Assembly (NCBI RefSeq): GCF_001026905.1 | Contig: NZ_LAQL01000018.1 | Location: 30,773-94,772 of the forward strand | Source of the DNA: Kiloniella spongiae | GTDB lineage: Bacteria; Pseudomonadota; Alphaproteobacteria; Kiloniellales; Kiloniellaceae | DNA length: 64,000 nucleotides | Reading direction: 5' to 3' | Part shown: positions 1 to 9,344 of the stretch, one piece after another | Numbering within the stretch: the stretch's first letter is position 1 | How the letters are laid out: the number at the start of each line of letters is the position of its first letter | Made by a program: the position numbers and the translations under genes | Notes under the pieces: model-generated | Seen by the model: the letters and a program-made list of their open reading frames with translations, nothing else | Told to the model about the DNA's origin: nothing | The model's database searches: none

Positions 1-642
1 GGCGCCGCCCACAGCCATAAAGGCACTACCGACCATAACTGCCCCTGTGCGGATAGAAAGTACGTTAATGCCCTGTGCTTCGACTGCCATGGGGTTCTCT
101 CCTGCCATGCGTACGGCGAGACCAAGCGGTGTTTTGTAAAGTACATACCAGACAACAGGCACAAGGATCAGAGCAAGGTAGGTCAGGGGTGTCTGGCTAA
201 AGAGTGCTTCGCCAATAACCGGAATTTCTGATAGAAAAGGAACTTCATAGATTTGGAAAGGTTCGATCTTCGGTGGCGTGGTCGCATCCGGTAGCAGCAT
301 ACGATAAACGTAATAGCTGAGCGAAGAGGCAAAGAGAGTGATACCTATCCCGGTCACATGCTGGGAAAGTCCGAGATAAACGGTGAATATGCTGTGGAGT
401 AAGCCGAACATCAGCCCCATAAAGGCAGCAAACATAACCCCTGTCCATAGATCGCCGCCCATATAGACCCACATCCATCCAGACATGGCCCCCATAGTCA
501 TAATACCCTCAATCCCAAGGTTGAGAACACCAGCCCGTTCGCAGATAAGTTCACCGAGTGTGCCAAGAATAAGGGGACTTACAATCCGAATTGTTGCCGC
601 CCAAAAGCCAGCTGAAACGAGTATTTCAAGAATATCCATCAT
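1..642 (-). CDS. BMP-family nucleoside ABC transporter permease, second subunit (partial, 3' end outside window)
   Basis: Integral-membrane permease of a purine/nucleoside ABC importer of the BMP (Bmp/Nup/Yuf) class. The frame is open from ATGATG at 642 to the left edge (214 codons), so the C-terminus is missing. The start reads MMDILEILVSAGFWAATIRI, followed by the family stretch with GELICERAGVLNLGIEGIM, which marks the smaller permease of this transporter type. Residues near the edge (LSIRTGAVMVGSAFMAVGG) are also typical of the family. It starts 4 bp after the stop of the partner permease, so translation is probably coupled. Substrate inferred from family and neighbouring purine genes, not shown directly. 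Confidence 0.88.
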   Translation of the reverse strand, partial: MMDILEILVSAGFWAATIRIVSPLILGTLGELICERAGVLNLGIEGIMTMGAMSGWMWVYMGGDLWTGVMFAAFMGLMFGLLHSIFTVYLGLSQHVTGIGITLFASSLSYYVYRMLLPDATTPPKIEPFQIYEVPFLSEIPVIGEALFSQTPLTYLALILVPVVWYVLYKTPLGLAVRMAGENPMAVEAQGINVLSIRTGAVMVGSAFMAVGGA

Positions 643-646
643 GGCT

Positions 647-1696
647 TTATCTGAACCTCACGCGGTAGCGGGTTAGCATCACGCTTACAAGTATGGAAAG
701 AACGGAAAGGCCGACAAGTACATCTGCGATATAGGTCGGTATATTAATCGCCCGGCTCATGGAATCTGCGCCGACATAAATCATGGAAATGAAAAGCGCC
801 GAGAGGACCACAGCCAGCGGATTGAGTTGCGCCAACATGGCAACGGCAATGCCTGTGTAGCCAAACCCGGGGGAAATGTCGAGCGTTAGATAGCCCTTGA
901 GTCCCGCGACTTCACTGACCCCGGCAATACCTGCAAATCCGCCACTGATCAGGGCGGTGCGGATTACAGTGGCGTTTACGTTAATACCCGCGAACTTGGC
1001 GGCAGAAGCATTAAGTCCGACAGCTCTGATTTCATACCCCCATACGGTGAAGCGCATCATGGCCCAACAAAGGACCGATCCGATAAGGGCAAAGATAAAG
1101 CCGAAATGAAGCCGGCTTTTATCAACAAGGCTTGGAAAAAGACCTTCGTCAATAATAGGTTCAGCCTGTGGCCAGCCCATAGACATGGGGTCTTTCAAGG
1201 GGCCTTCCAAAAAGTACCCGACAAAAAGCAGGATCACAAAATTGAGCAAAAGGGTTGTGACAACCTCATCCACTTTCAGGTGGGTCTTGAGCATAACAGG
1301 CACGGCAAGGGCCGCTCCCCCGGCCAAGGCCCCGACGAGCATCAGGAATGGGATCATTAACAAGGGCGGAAGAGTGATGAGGCCCGTACCAAAAAATGTT
1401 GCTGCCAAGGCCCCACAATAAAGCTGTCCTTCAGCCCCGATATTGTAGAACTTGGCGCGAAAGGCGATTGTCGCAGCTAGTCCGGTGAAAATTAGCGGAA
1501 TTGAGCGTGTTAGTGTTTCCGTCAGGGCAAAGCTGGACCCAACGGCGCCTTTTACCAAAAGTACATAGGCTTCAAGCACGGGGGCACCGACCCACAGGAT
1601 CAGGACAGATCCAATCAATAAAGACACAAAAACAGCGGCAACAGGTGCCAAGGCAATACGCCAGGGGGCGATATGTTCCCGAGGTTCAATTTGCAT
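647..1696 (-). CDS. BMP-family nucleoside ABC transporter permease, first subunit
   Basis: Inner-membrane permease, 349 aa, the larger of the two permeases of a nucleoside/purine ABC importer. It begins MQIEPREHIAPWRIALAP, has an N-terminal membrane segment, and carries the family signature [18 protein letters not shown] around residues 88-105, then about eight more hydrophobic segments. Its start lies inside the 3' end of the ATPase gene (11-bp overlap) and its stop is 4 bp before the next permease, so all three genes form one tightly packed operon. Family knowledge points to uptake of nucleosides or purines; the exact ligand cannot be read from sequence. Confidence 0.9.
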   Translation of the reverse strand: MQIEPREHIAPWRIALAPVAAVFVSLLIGSVLILWVGAPVLEAYVLLVKGAVGSSFALTETLTRSIPLIFTGLAATIAFRAKFYNIGAEGQLYCGALAATFFGTGLITLPPLLMIPFLMLVGALAGGAALAVPVMLKTHLKVDEVVTTLLLNFVILLFVGYFLEGPLKDPMSMGWPQAEPIIDEGLFPSLVDKSRLHFGFIFALIGSVLCWAMMRFTVWGYEIRAVGLNASAAKFAGINVNATVIRTALISGGFAGIAGVSEVAGLKGYLTLDISPGFGYTGIAVAMLAQLNPLAVVLSALFISMIYVGADSMSRAINIPTYIADVLVGLSVLSILVSVMLTRYRVRFR

Positions 1697-3296
1697 GGGG
1701 GTGTTCCTCGTTACCTGAATTTGTTGTTTCTGAATGACTTGAGTTTTCAGTGTGAGGTTGCTCTGAATGATTTGTATTCTTGGATTGTTGTCCGGCCATC
1801 ATCAAGCCAACCTCTGCGATAGTCAGTGTTTTGGCGTCATAGCTTTGGGTCAAAGTGCCGTGATACATAACGGCAATTTGGTCGCAAAGGGCAAAGAGCT
1901 CATCCAGATCTTCGGAAATCAGGAGAACGGCTGCCCCGCGTTTTTTTGCGGCCAGAAGTTGTTCGTGCACATAAGCAATCGCCCCTTCGTCCAAACCACG
2001 CACAGGTTGATTGGCGAGGATGAAACCCGGTTTTGGGGAAAGAGCACGAGCGAGAATAAGTTTCTGCATATTTCCGCCGGAAAGCAGTTTGGTCTCTGCT
2101 TCGGGCCCTTCGCACCTGATATCAAAAGCGTCGATCAGTTTATTGGCCCGTTCAAGACAGGCCTTGCGATCGATTAAAACACCCGCTTTTGACACGGGGG
2201 CATGTCGCAAGTCTTCGCTGATGAGGTTTTCCCACAGCATCATATCGCCAACAACGCCCGAACTATGGCGATCTTCGGGGATACGCCCAACGCCCCGATG
2301 CACAATATCGGCGGGCGAGGCGCTGGTCACTTCTTGACCAAGGAGTGTAAAGGTACCTGCATCGGGCTTTTCCAGACCGGAAAGAAGATCGGCAAGGCTT
2401 GATTGACCGTTTCCGGCGACCCCGGCAATGCCGACGATTTCATGTTGGTGAACAGTAAGGCTAACCTTATTGAGTTTGGGAACACCGCTGGCGTCTTTGC
2501 TTTTGTCTTCTACGGTGACATTTTCAAGCTCGACAATTGGCTTTCCGGTTTCCATCTGTTCCAGAACCGGGCGTTCAACAGTGCGGCCAACCATCATTTC
2601 GGCCAATAGTTTTCGGTCGGCTTTTTCTGTTTCAATACTGCCAACAATTTTTCCACGGCGTAACACTTCTACCCGCGTGCTGATGGCAAGAATTTCGTGA
2701 AGTTTGTGAGAAATAAAGATAATGGCAAAGCCTTCTTTGGTCAGGCTTTTTAAAGTCTTGAACAGGCTGTCGGCTTCCTGTGGTGTCAAAACTGCTGTAG
2801 GTTCATCCAGTATCAGAACCCGGGCGTCCCGATAGAGTGCTTTTAGAATTTCCACCCGCTGACGTTCCCCGACAGACAGCTCTGCGACACGAGCATCGGG
2901 ATCAACCTTTAGGCCGTAATCCTCTGACATCTGTGCCAGCTTTTCTTTGGCGGGAGCACGTTTTTGTCCAAGAGACCACAGGCTCTCTGTCCCTAACATA
3001 ATGTTTTCAAGGACGGTCAGATTTTCTGCCAGGGTAAAGTGTTGGTGTACCATGCCGATCCCGGCATTGATTGCGGCATCGGTTTGCCCGGCGGGAAGTT
3101 TCTGTCCATCGACTTCGATATACCCTTTATCAGCTGTATAGTGACCGTACAGGATATTCATCAGGGTCGTTTTTCCTGCGCCATTTTCCCCGAGCAGAGC
3201 AATGACTTCACCTCTATCAAGTGAAAAGGAAATATCGTCGTTGGCGGTAAGGGAGCCAAAGCGTTTGGTAATGTTATGAAAGGCAAGCAAAGCCAT
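1686..3296 (-). CDS. BMP-type ABC transporter ATP-binding protein (tandem ATPase domains)
   Basis: Cytoplasmic ATPase, 536 aa, with two fused nucleotide-binding domains as in sugar/nucleoside importers. Domain 1 has Walker A GENGAGKTT, signature LSVGERQR and Walker B LILDEPTAVL. Domain 2 has the degenerate Walker A AGNGQSS, signature LSGGNMQK and ILANQPVRGLD. Start chosen at ATG 3296 (MALLAFHNI) because GAGG lies about 7 bp upstream; the frame is open 30 codons further up but that extension is not family-like. Unusual: after the conserved end the last 33 or so residues are rich in His, Asn, Ser and Glu (for example NSSHSETTNSGNEEHPHAN), of unknown role. Overlaps the next permease gene by 11 bp. 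Confidence 0.92.
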   Translation of the reverse strand: MALLAFHNITKRFGSLTANDDISFSLDRGEVIALLGENGAGKTTLMNILYGHYTADKGYIEVDGQKLPAGQTDAAINAGIGMVHQHFTLAENLTVLENIMLGTESLWSLGQKRAPAKEKLAQMSEDYGLKVDPDARVAELSVGERQRVEILKALYRDARVLILDEPTAVLTPQEADSLFKTLKSLTKEGFAIIFISHKLHEILAISTRVEVLRRGKIVGSIETEKADRKLLAEMMVGRTVERPVLEQMETGKPIVELENVTVEDKSKDASGVPKLNKVSLTVHQHEIVGIAGVAGNGQSSLADLLSGLEKPDAGTFTLLGQEVTSASPADIVHRGVGRIPEDRHSSGVVGDMMLWENLISEDLRHAPVSKAGVLIDRKACLERANKLIDAFDIRCEGPEAETKLLSGGNMQKLILARALSPKPGFILANQPVRGLDEGAIAYVHEQLLAAKKRGAAVLLISEDLDELFALCDQIAVMYHGTLTQSYDAKTLTIAEVGLMMAGQQSKNTNHSEQPHTENSSHSETTNSGNEEHPHAN

Positions 3297-3467
3297 GTTA
3301 TGCCTCAAGAAATGCAAGAACAGAATTGTCTTGAAATAGCCGAAAGAAGAAAAGCTTGGATGATTCTTGGATTGATACTCAAACAAGGCTTAAGTATCAA
3401 TAATAATTACATCTTTGTCTATTCGCCTAAATACGTTTTCGAAGAGAAAACTGATAAATTATCCTTC

Positions 3468-3520
3468 AAAAAAATCCCCGATCCCCCCAAATAGTTTGAG
3501 GAAAGAACAAGATCGGGGAT
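3468..3520 (-). terminator. Intrinsic terminator/attenuator between BMP gene and ATPase gene
   Basis: Perfect 10-bp inverted repeat: 3474-3483 (ATCCCCGATC) and 3511-3520 (GATCGGGGAT), 27-nt loop. On the minus strand the second arm is followed directly by seven T (3474 down to 3468). It begins 10 bp after the stop of the binding-protein gene and 172 bp before the ATPase start, so it probably makes the binding protein more abundant than the membrane complex. Confidence 0.8.
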
Positions 3521-3529
3521 GAAAGGTGG

Positions 3530-4534
3530 CTAATAGGTCGATTTGGGTTCGTTATCGTTGATCTCAACAACAAACTTACCCGAGAGGATATCTGCTTTTA
3601 CTTGTTCGACCTTAGCCTTGGCATCTGCTGGTATCTTATCGTCGAACTCATAATAAGGGGCGAGGGAAGCTCCACCCTTTTGCATCATGGTCCATTCTTT
3701 ATAATCAGCAGCAGAATAGGTTCCCGCTTTTACCTGGCTAATGGCATGTCCGATTGCTGATTCCATATGCCAAAGGGCAGAGGTGACAACAACGTCCTTA
3801 CCATTTTCTTCCTTGTTCATATCGTTCACATTACCAAAGGCTAGAATGCCTTTGTCCCGTGCCGCATCTACAACACCTGCACGCTCAGCATAGAGAACAT
3901 CAACACCTGCTTCGATCTGGGCAAAGGCGGCTTCTTTTGCTTTCGGTGGATCATACCAGGATCCGATAAAGTTCACTTTGAACTGTGCATTCGGGTTTAC
4001 GGATCTTGCACCGGCCATAAAGGCGTGGAATAAACGGTTGACCTCGCCGATTGGATAGCCCCCGACCATGCCGATTTTGCCTGATTTGCTCATGCTTCCG
4101 GCCAGAATACCCATGAGATAACAGGGTTCATGAATATAGTTATCAAAGACAGAGAAGTTATCACCATGCGGTTTAAAGGGATCGCCCATCAAATAGGCAA
4201 CATCTTTATAATCATCTGCAACTTTGCGGGCTTCGCGGCTAATGCCAAAGGCTTCCCCGACGATCAGATCGACTTTGCTTTCCGAATATTCTCTCAAGAC
4301 GCGAACGTAGTCAGTATTGGCGACTTTTTCTGAAAAGACATATTCGATTTCGCCAGCTTCTTTTGCGGCAACTAAAGCCTCGTGAAGGCGTGCATCCCAT
4401 TTTTGTTGAATAGGCTGCGTGTAGATGCCTGCGACCTTAATGGTCTTTGCAAAGGCACCTGTTGCGCCTAGCGTAGCACTTGCCAAGCCTGCTGCGGCAA
4501 GCGCAAGAACGGTTCTTCTGGATAAACCTGTCAT
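3530..4534 (-). CDS. BMP-family ABC transporter substrate-binding protein (first system)
   Basis: Periplasmic nucleoside/purine-binding protein, 334 aa. Start at ATG 4534 (MTGLSRRTVLALAAAG) with GGGAGGG about 9 bp upstream; a longer frame up to 4603 exists but lacks such a site. The N-terminus has a twin-arginine-like SRRTVLAL motif and a hydrophobic stretch ending ATGAFA, so export may be by Tat rather than Sec. The mature part starts KTIKVAGIYTQPIQQKWD and keeps family blocks such as GSWYDPPKAKEAA and FGNVNDMNK. First gene of its operon, ahead of ATPase and permeases and separated from them by a terminator. It belongs to the same superfamily as the second BMP protein at 18991-20058 but is clearly divergent, so ligands may differ. 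Confidence 0.9.
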   Translation of the reverse strand: MTGLSRRTVLALAAAGLASATLGATGAFAKTIKVAGIYTQPIQQKWDARLHEALVAAKEAGEIEYVFSEKVANTDYVRVLREYSESKVDLIVGEAFGISREARKVADDYKDVAYLMGDPFKPHGDNFSVFDNYIHEPCYLMGILAGSMSKSGKIGMVGGYPIGEVNRLFHAFMAGARSVNPNAQFKVNFIGSWYDPPKAKEAAFAQIEAGVDVLYAERAGVVDAARDKGILAFGNVNDMNKEENGKDVVVTSALWHMESAIGHAISQVKAGTYSAADYKEWTMMQKGGASLAPYYEFDDKIPADAKAKVEQVKADILSGKFVVEINDNEPKSTY

Positions 4535-4627
4535 GATGAAATCCCTCCCTGGATAGATGTAAAACAGCTCTGAAAGCGCCCAAATACAAGATCGGTATTT
4601 CACCGTTAGTCGTTGTTTATTTGCTTT

Positions 4628-4645
4628 CAGGAACTGTTGTTCCTG
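4628..4645 (-). other. Hairpin in the 5' leader of the first BMP operon
   Basis: Perfect 7-bp inverted repeat CAGGAAC/GTTCCTG with a TGTT loop. It lies in the roughly 180-nt leader between the predicted promoter (4721-4749) and the BMP start. Role unknown; could affect mRNA stability. Confidence 0.4.
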
Positions 4646-4720
4646 TTAGTCGACTTGTACAGAGCTCTTTACTTCTACAGTCAGGGCAGATTGTTCCACC
4701 TCTTTTAAACTGCTGATCAA

Positions 4721-4749
4721 ATGCTAAATTTTTTTTATCACTTGGTCAA
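4721..4749 (-). promoter_or_regulatory. Predicted sigma-70 promoter of the first BMP operon
   Basis: Read on the minus strand: -35 TTGACC (4749-4744), 17-bp spacer, -10 TAGCAT (4726-4721). Correct orientation and distance for the BMP operon starting at 4534. The -35 hexamer is embedded in the RutR-like palindrome at 4734-4749. Confidence 0.5.
4734..4749. promoter_or_regulatory. RutR-like operator overlapping the BMP promoter
   Basis: On the minus strand reads TTGACCAAGTGATAAA, matching 12 of the 14 defined bases of the published E. coli RutR consensus TTGACCAnnTGGTCAA. It covers the predicted -35, where a bound repressor would block RNA polymerase. Two RutR-like TetR genes are encoded at 51265-52590 in this window. 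Inferred from sequence match only. Confidence 0.4.
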
Positions 4750-5051
4750 ATAAAACAGTGAAAAATATTGAGATGTTTTGAACTCTGTACTTGGTTTAAG
4801 TGTGATTTACTTATCGTCATATTGTTAATATGTCAATTTTATCAGCGTTTTAGTTTCAAGCTCTTCCAAAAAGAGATGGCTGATCTGCGGGGCAAATAAA
4901 CGGGAATACTTGACCTAAGCGCTCAAGTAGTTAAAAGAGGGCAACATATTTATGGCTGGGCATTGATCTTATTGTATAAGGATCATGCTATATTGGCCGG
5001 GCGGCAACGACCGCGATTCATCGTCAGAGAGAAATTAGCGAAGGCCAAGTT
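4750..5051. other. Intergenic region upstream of ygiQ
   Basis: AT-rich divergent region between the BMP promoter and ygiQ, with no coding frame of note. It holds an ACTTGA/TCAAGT inverted repeat (4908-4928) and a possible ygiQ promoter near 4963-4994 (TTGATC, then an extended TGCTATATT -10 with non-ideal spacing). No known RNA recognised. Confidence 0.35.
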
Positions 5052-7346
5052 ATGTCCCAAGCCTGCAATGTAGCCAAGAATGAAGCCAAGAGTACAGTCC
5101 GTGATGTTGTCGGGAAAGAAGCTGGTAGTGAAGCCAAGAATATCTTTTCCTATCGTAAGTACTGGGCGCAGCGTTTTGGCATTGCCCCGTTCCTTCCCAT
5201 GTCTCGCGAGGAAATGGATCTGCTTGGCTGGGATAGCTGTGACGTTATTATCGTCACGGGCGATGCTTATGTGGATCATCCCAGTTTCGGCATGGCGATT
5301 ATGGGAAGACTTCTCGAAGCACAAGGCTTTCGCGTTGGCATCATTGCACAGCCCGAATGGTCAAATGCTGATGCTTTCAAGGCGCTGGGCAAACCTAATC
5401 TTTATTACGGTGTAACCGGCGGTAACATGGACTCAATGATCAACCGCTATACGGCTGATCGTCGCGTCCGTCATAATGACAGCTACACACCGAATGATGA
5501 GGGCGGCAAACGCCCGGATCGTTCGGTTATCGTCTATTCTCAACGTTGCCGCGAAGCTTATAAGGATGTGCCGATTGTTATTGGTGGTATCGAAGCTTCC
5601 CTACGCCGCACAGCCCATTATGACTATTGGTCTGACAAAGTTCGTCGCTCTGTTCTGATCGATAGTAAGGCGGATATTCTGCTTTATGGAAATGCAGAGC
5701 GCGCCATTGTTGATCTGACCCACCGGGTTGCAGCGGGGGAAGCGCCAAAGGATATTGATGATATCCGCGGTACAGTTGTAGCCCGCAAGGAAATCCCCGA
5801 AGGTTGGACCGTTGCGGATATGACGGACATTGATGACGATAATGATCTTCATCATATCCCTGATCGTGCCGAAGCCCGTAAGAAACTGCGTGAAGCTGAC
5901 AAAGATAAAACCGCTGTACGCTTGCCGTCTTATGAAGAAGTTATTGCAGATAAGGCCTTGTATGCACAGGCATCCCGGGTTGTTCATCTGGAAAGTAATG
6001 CAGGTAATGCCCGTGTCATGGTTCAAAAACACGGTGATCGCGATATCTGGATTAACCAGCCGCCGATCCCGCTGACCACGCCTGAAATGGATGGCGTGTT
6101 CGATCTGACCTATGCCCGTGCGCCACATCCGGTTTACGGTGATGCCAAGCTTGCCGCGTGGGACATGATCCGTTTTTCCGTGAATATCATGCGCGGGTGT
6201 TTTGGTGGCTGTTCTTTCTGTTCTATCACTGAGCACGAAGGACGGGTTATTCAAAGTCGTTCCGAAGAATCAATCCTCAAGGAAATCGAAGATATCCGCG
6301 ACAAGGTTGATGGTTTTACCGGGCAGATTACCGATATGGGGGGGCCGACGGCTAACATGTATCGCATGGCCTGTAAGGATGACAAAATTCAAAAGGTCTG
6401 TCGCCGCCTATCCTGTGTTTATCCTGACGTTTGTAAAAACCTTGATACCAGCCACGAAAGCCTGATCCAGCTTTATCGTAAGGCGCGCGATATCAAGGGC
6501 GTCAAAAAGATCTCTATCCAGTCCGGCCTTCGTTATGACATCGCGGTCAAAAGCCCGACCTATATCAAGGAACTGGTAACCCATCATGTCGGTGGTTATC
6601 TAAAAATTGCGCCGGAACATACCGAAGAACGCGCGCTTTCCAAGATGATGAAGCCGGGTATTGGCACCTATGACCGCTTCAAGTCCATGTTCGATGCCGC
6701 TGCAAAAAAAGCGGGCAAAGAGCTATACCTCATTCCTTACTTCATTGCCGCACACCCGGGCTGCGAAGACGAAGACATGATGAACCTTGCTGTTTGGCTC
6801 AAGCAAAATGGCTTTAGAGCTGATCAGGTTCAAAACTTTATTCCATCCCCGATGGCGCTTTCCACAGCGATGTATCACAGTGAGCGCAATCCGTTGCGTC
6901 CGATCCGTCGTCACAGTGGTGAAGTCGTTCATACGGCAAAGGGCATGAAACAGCGTCGATTGCACAAAGCTTTCCTGCGTTATCACGACCCTGAAAACTG
7001 GCCTGTTTTGCGTGAGGCTCTGCGAAATCTAGGTCGCGCCGATCTTATCGGGCCAGGTAAAAAACATCTGGTCCCCGCACACCAACCTATTGGCACGGGC
7101 GATAACAAACCAGGCGCCAGAGGTTATGCGAAAAAGAAAGACGGCAACAGCGGTGGAAAGGCTTTCTTTACCACCCATGCTGGGCAGGGACGCCGTCGTG
7201 CACAAGATAAAGGGCCTGCATCGTCTTCTGCTGGGGCAGCTTCAGACGGTCCTGCTCGCGGTGCAACAGCACATGGCAAGGCGAAACCCGGCGGCAAACC
7301 CGCTCGTCGCAAACCGTCAGGCCAGCGCAGACGTATCAGGAGCTAA
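5052..7346 (+). CDS. ygiQ: YgiQ family radical SAM protein
   Basis: Radical SAM protein, 764 aa, close to the usual YgiQ length of about 700-760. The iron-sulfur/SAM motif is C383-x3-C387-x2-C390 within [12 protein letters not shown]. The N-terminal part carries family blocks ([31 protein letters not shown]) and the C-terminal part the DUF3362-type region ([24 protein letters not shown]). The final 90 or so residues are a low-complexity Lys/Arg/Gly/Ala tail ending [13 protein letters not shown], suggesting nucleic-acid or ribosome contact. Biochemical role of the family is not established. Stands alone, ended by a strong terminator. Confidence 0.95.
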   Translation: MSQACNVAKNEAKSTVRDVVGKEAGSEAKNIFSYRKYWAQRFGIAPFLPMSREEMDLLGWDSCDVIIVTGDAYVDHPSFGMAIMGRLLEAQGFRVGIIAQPEWSNADAFKALGKPNLYYGVTGGNMDSMINRYTADRRVRHNDSYTPNDEGGKRPDRSVIVYSQRCREAYKDVPIVIGGIEASLRRTAHYDYWSDKVRRSVLIDSKADILLYGNAERAIVDLTHRVAAGEAPKDIDDIRGTVVARKEIPEGWTVADMTDIDDDNDLHHIPDRAEARKKLREADKDKTAVRLPSYEEVIADKALYAQASRVVHLESNAGNARVMVQKHGDRDIWINQPPIPLTTPEMDGVFDLTYARAPHPVYGDAKLAAWDMIRFSVNIMRGCFGGCSFCSITEHEGRVIQSRSEESILKEIEDIRDKVDGFTGQITDMGGPTANMYRMACKDDKIQKVCRRLSCVYPDVCKNLDTSHESLIQLYRKARDIKGVKKISIQSGLRYDIAVKSPTYIKELVTHHVGGYLKIAPEHTEERALSKMMKPGIGTYDRFKSMFDAAAKKAGKELYLIPYFIAAHPGCEDEDMMNLAVWLKQNGFRADQVQNFIPSPMALSTAMYHSERNPLRPIRRHSGEVVHTAKGMKQRRLHKAFLRYHDPENWPVLREALRNLGRADLIGPGKKHLVPAHQPIGTGDNKPGARGYAKKKDGNSGGKAFFTTHAGQGRRRAQDKGPASSSAGAASDGPARGATAHGKAKPGGKPARRKPSGQRRRIRS

Positions 7347-7363
7347 GCCGGATTTAATGAATG

Positions 7364-7404
7364 AAAAGCCTGGAATGTTGATAGCAACATTCCAGGCCTT
7401 TTTT
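7364..7404. terminator. Bidirectional intrinsic terminator between convergent genes
   Basis: Perfect 13-bp stem: GCCTGGAATGTTG (7368-7380), loop ATAG, CAACATTCCAGGC (7385-7397), then CTTTTTT on the plus strand and CTTTT on the minus strand. It sits between the stops of ygiQ and the convergent methyltransferase gene. Confidence 0.92.
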
Positions 7405-7406
7405 GT

Positions 7407-8096
7407 TTAGGGCAGGTCGCGATACTTAGCCTCGATCAAATAAACGATCTCGGAATGGACACCGTTGATTTCGACGAAATGGGCATCGCCTGTGCGTTGG
7501 TTTTGTTCGACGCGGTGCCAGAATTCCTGATAGTGGCCTCTGATTTCGGTTTGAAAAACGCCGATTATTTTATAGTTGAAGCCTTTGTCATGGGCGTAGT
7601 TTGCAGCTTTGTTAATGGATGACAGGCTGGTTTGCAGAAAGAATATACACCCGTCTTTTTGGAGATGCCGGGCACTGAAATTAAAAAGATCCTGAATCAT
7701 ATCAATGCCATAGATCCCGCCGCTGAAAAATTCTTTCCCTGATGCTTTTACGGTGGGCAGAGAGGCGGGGTTAGAAATAATGAGGTCGTACTTTTCATCA
7801 ATACCATGATCCGTAATCAAATAAGGTTGAAAGTTAGAACAATCATTTAGGTCAATGTTTCTATTGCTCAAATCTATCGCATCGGGATCAATGTCAAATC
7901 CGGTTACAGAGTGCGCCCCACGTTTTGCTGCATAGATACCAAGTACCCCGGTACCACAGCCAAAATCGCAAATCCGCTGTTGCGAAAATTCCAAGTTTTC
8001 CAGATAGAGAAGAAGAAATTCAGAATAGCGTGTGACACGAATTTTCTCGTTTTCGAGAATGGTGAGTTCCTGTAATCCCGCGCTGAATTTCTTCAT
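7407..8096 (-). CDS. Class I SAM-dependent methyltransferase
   Basis: 229-aa methyltransferase. Motif I is FGCGTGVLG (about residues 43-51), followed by the acidic loop FDIDPDAIDLS and the catalytic-type motif NPASLP around 110. The NPP-like motif after beta-4 is found in enzymes that methylate amide or amino nitrogens (PrmC/HemK, RlmF-like), so the target could be protein, RNA or a small molecule; this cannot be settled here. No signal peptide. The start is kept at ATG 8096 although the Shine-Dalgarno sequence is weak. Stands alone, convergent with ygiQ. Confidence 0.75.
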   Translation of the reverse strand: MKKFSAGLQELTILENEKIRVTRYSEFLLLYLENLEFSQQRICDFGCGTGVLGIYAAKRGAHSVTGFDIDPDAIDLSNRNIDLNDCSNFQPYLITDHGIDEKYDLIISNPASLPTVKASGKEFFSGGIYGIDMIQDLFNFSARHLQKDGCIFFLQTSLSSINKAANYAHDKGFNYKIIGVFQTEIRGHYQEFWHRVEQNQRTGDAHFVEINGVHSEIVYLIEAKYRDLP

Positions 8097-8172
8097 ATAA
8101 AATCACCGATGCTGTTGATCCGCTTTATTTATTCTTGACCTTCGATTGTTCTAATTTGTTCATTATAGCATA

Positions 8173-8201
8173 TGGGGATGAATTCAGCTTTATCACCCCC
8201 A
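8173..8201 (-). terminator. Possible terminator downstream of the VWA gene
   Basis: In minus-strand RNA a 9-bp stem forms (UGGGGGUGA with UCAUCCCCA, one G-U pair) with an 11-nt loop, 13 bp after the VWA stop. The tail is AU-rich but not a clean U-run. Confidence 0.45.
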
Positions 8202-8213
8202 ATCACGTATAGT

Positions 8214-9344
8214 TTAATACAACTGTTTTTTCAGGGTTTCCTGAACAGCCTGATCAAATGAGTCCGTCTTGCCTTGTTCTTTTGCTTTTTCGGCAACGTA
8301 GGCATCATACTTTGTGATCAGTTTGCTCATGCTTTTTTCAAGCTGTTCACGTTCCGCTAGCTTGGCATCTATATAGGCCTGTTTTTCCTGATCAGGTTTT
8401 CCTTGCAATTCTTTTGGCAGATCGCTGTCTTCTATTGCCTCAAGCTTGACTACACCGTTTTTGATATCGGCAACCAAATCGCCACCACCTGTTATGACTT
8501 CCTTGACCGAAGAGCGTTTGGAATAAAACTTGGAATTTTCCACCTGTACAGCGCTTGGGGCTGCTTCTTTTAACTCCATTTTATCCTGCACAGCTGATTG
8601 TTCTTCTTCTGATCCATAGGCAATCACGGTTTCATCAATACGCTTTTGCAGGATAATGATATCACCGTCAAAAGGGGTTTCAATAATCTTGATTTGCCCG
8701 CCGTCCTGTGGAATAGGGATATAGCGCCCGTTACCGAGTTGGGCGATTTCTTTCCAGATCTTTCTGGTTTCACTATCGCCGCCGGCCTGTACTGCATTGA
8801 CAATAATGCCTTCTTTTCGGGCAGCTTTGATGACCTCGGGGTATTTCGGCGCGTTTTCATAATCCATATGCGGCGGGGCATCCCCGACAAGGAAAACAAT
8901 GCGTTGGGTATCTTCACCCTCTGTCCAGTCCAGTTGGCGAACAGAAGCATCAAGGGCTTCGTTTACTGCCTCTGGGGTGTCACCACCACCATTGGCCTGA
9001 AAGTGAACCAGATTACCATAGAGACCCTGTATATCGGGACTCATGTCATAGGACTTGATAACGTAATCATCACCGATGTCGCGATAGCCGATCAGCGCCA
9101 TTTCGATGTTGGCATCGGGATGAATATCCACGATGGTATTGGCGATGGACCAGATCTTTCGCTTTGCCCCATCAATCAGATCGGCCATGGAGCCGGTGGT
9201 ATCCAGAACAAAAGCGACTTCTATGCGTGGTTGACCGTTTTGATTGTCTGCAAATGCTGTTGAGGCCAATAGGGGAGACGAAAACCCATAAAGTGCTGTT
9301 GATGTCAAAAGCCCTGTCGTTAATCCGCGTACTGATTTTTTCAT
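8214..9344 (-). CDS. Exported von Willebrand factor A domain protein
   Basis: 376-aa exported protein. Start placed at ATG 9344 (MKKSVRGLTTGLLTSTALYG) with AGGA about 9 bp upstream; a 27-codon longer frame is less likely. A Sec signal peptide ends near STAFA. The VWA domain follows (IEVAFVLDTTGSMADLI) with the MIDAS motif DTTGS at about residues 48-52, plus GGGDTPEAV and VFLVGDAPPHMDY, the expected second and third metal-coordinating loops. The last 120 residues are charged and helical (EKQAYIDAKLAEREQLEKSM). Likely a periplasmic metal-dependent protein-binding or adhesion factor; partner unknown. Neighbour of another exported protein at 9504-10250. Confidence 0.82.
   Translation of the reverse strand: MKKSVRGLTTGLLTSTALYGFSSPLLASTAFADNQNGQPRIEVAFVLDTTGSMADLIDGAKRKIWSIANTIVDIHPDANIEMALIGYRDIGDDYVIKSYDMSPDIQGLYGNLVHFQANGGGDTPEAVNEALDASVRQLDWTEGEDTQRIVFLVGDAPPHMDYENAPKYPEVIKAARKEGIIVNAVQAGGDSETRKIWKEIAQLGNGRYIPIPQDGGQIKIIETPFDGDIIILQKRIDETVIAYGSEEEQSAVQDKMELKEAAPSAVQVENSKFYSKRSSVKEVITGGGDLVADIKNGVVKLEAIEDSDLPKELQGKPDQEKQAYIDAKLAEREQLEKSMSKLITKYDAYVAEKAKEQGKTDSFDQAVQETLKKQLY

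Noticed and set aside
4604..4720. Known riboswitch in the first BMP leader
   Set aside because: Only a small 7-bp hairpin is visible; none of the conserved purine-riboswitch loops could be recognised.
5601..6254. 217-codon minus-strand frame
   Set aside because: Lies fully inside ygiQ in antisense; ygiQ is clearly the real gene.
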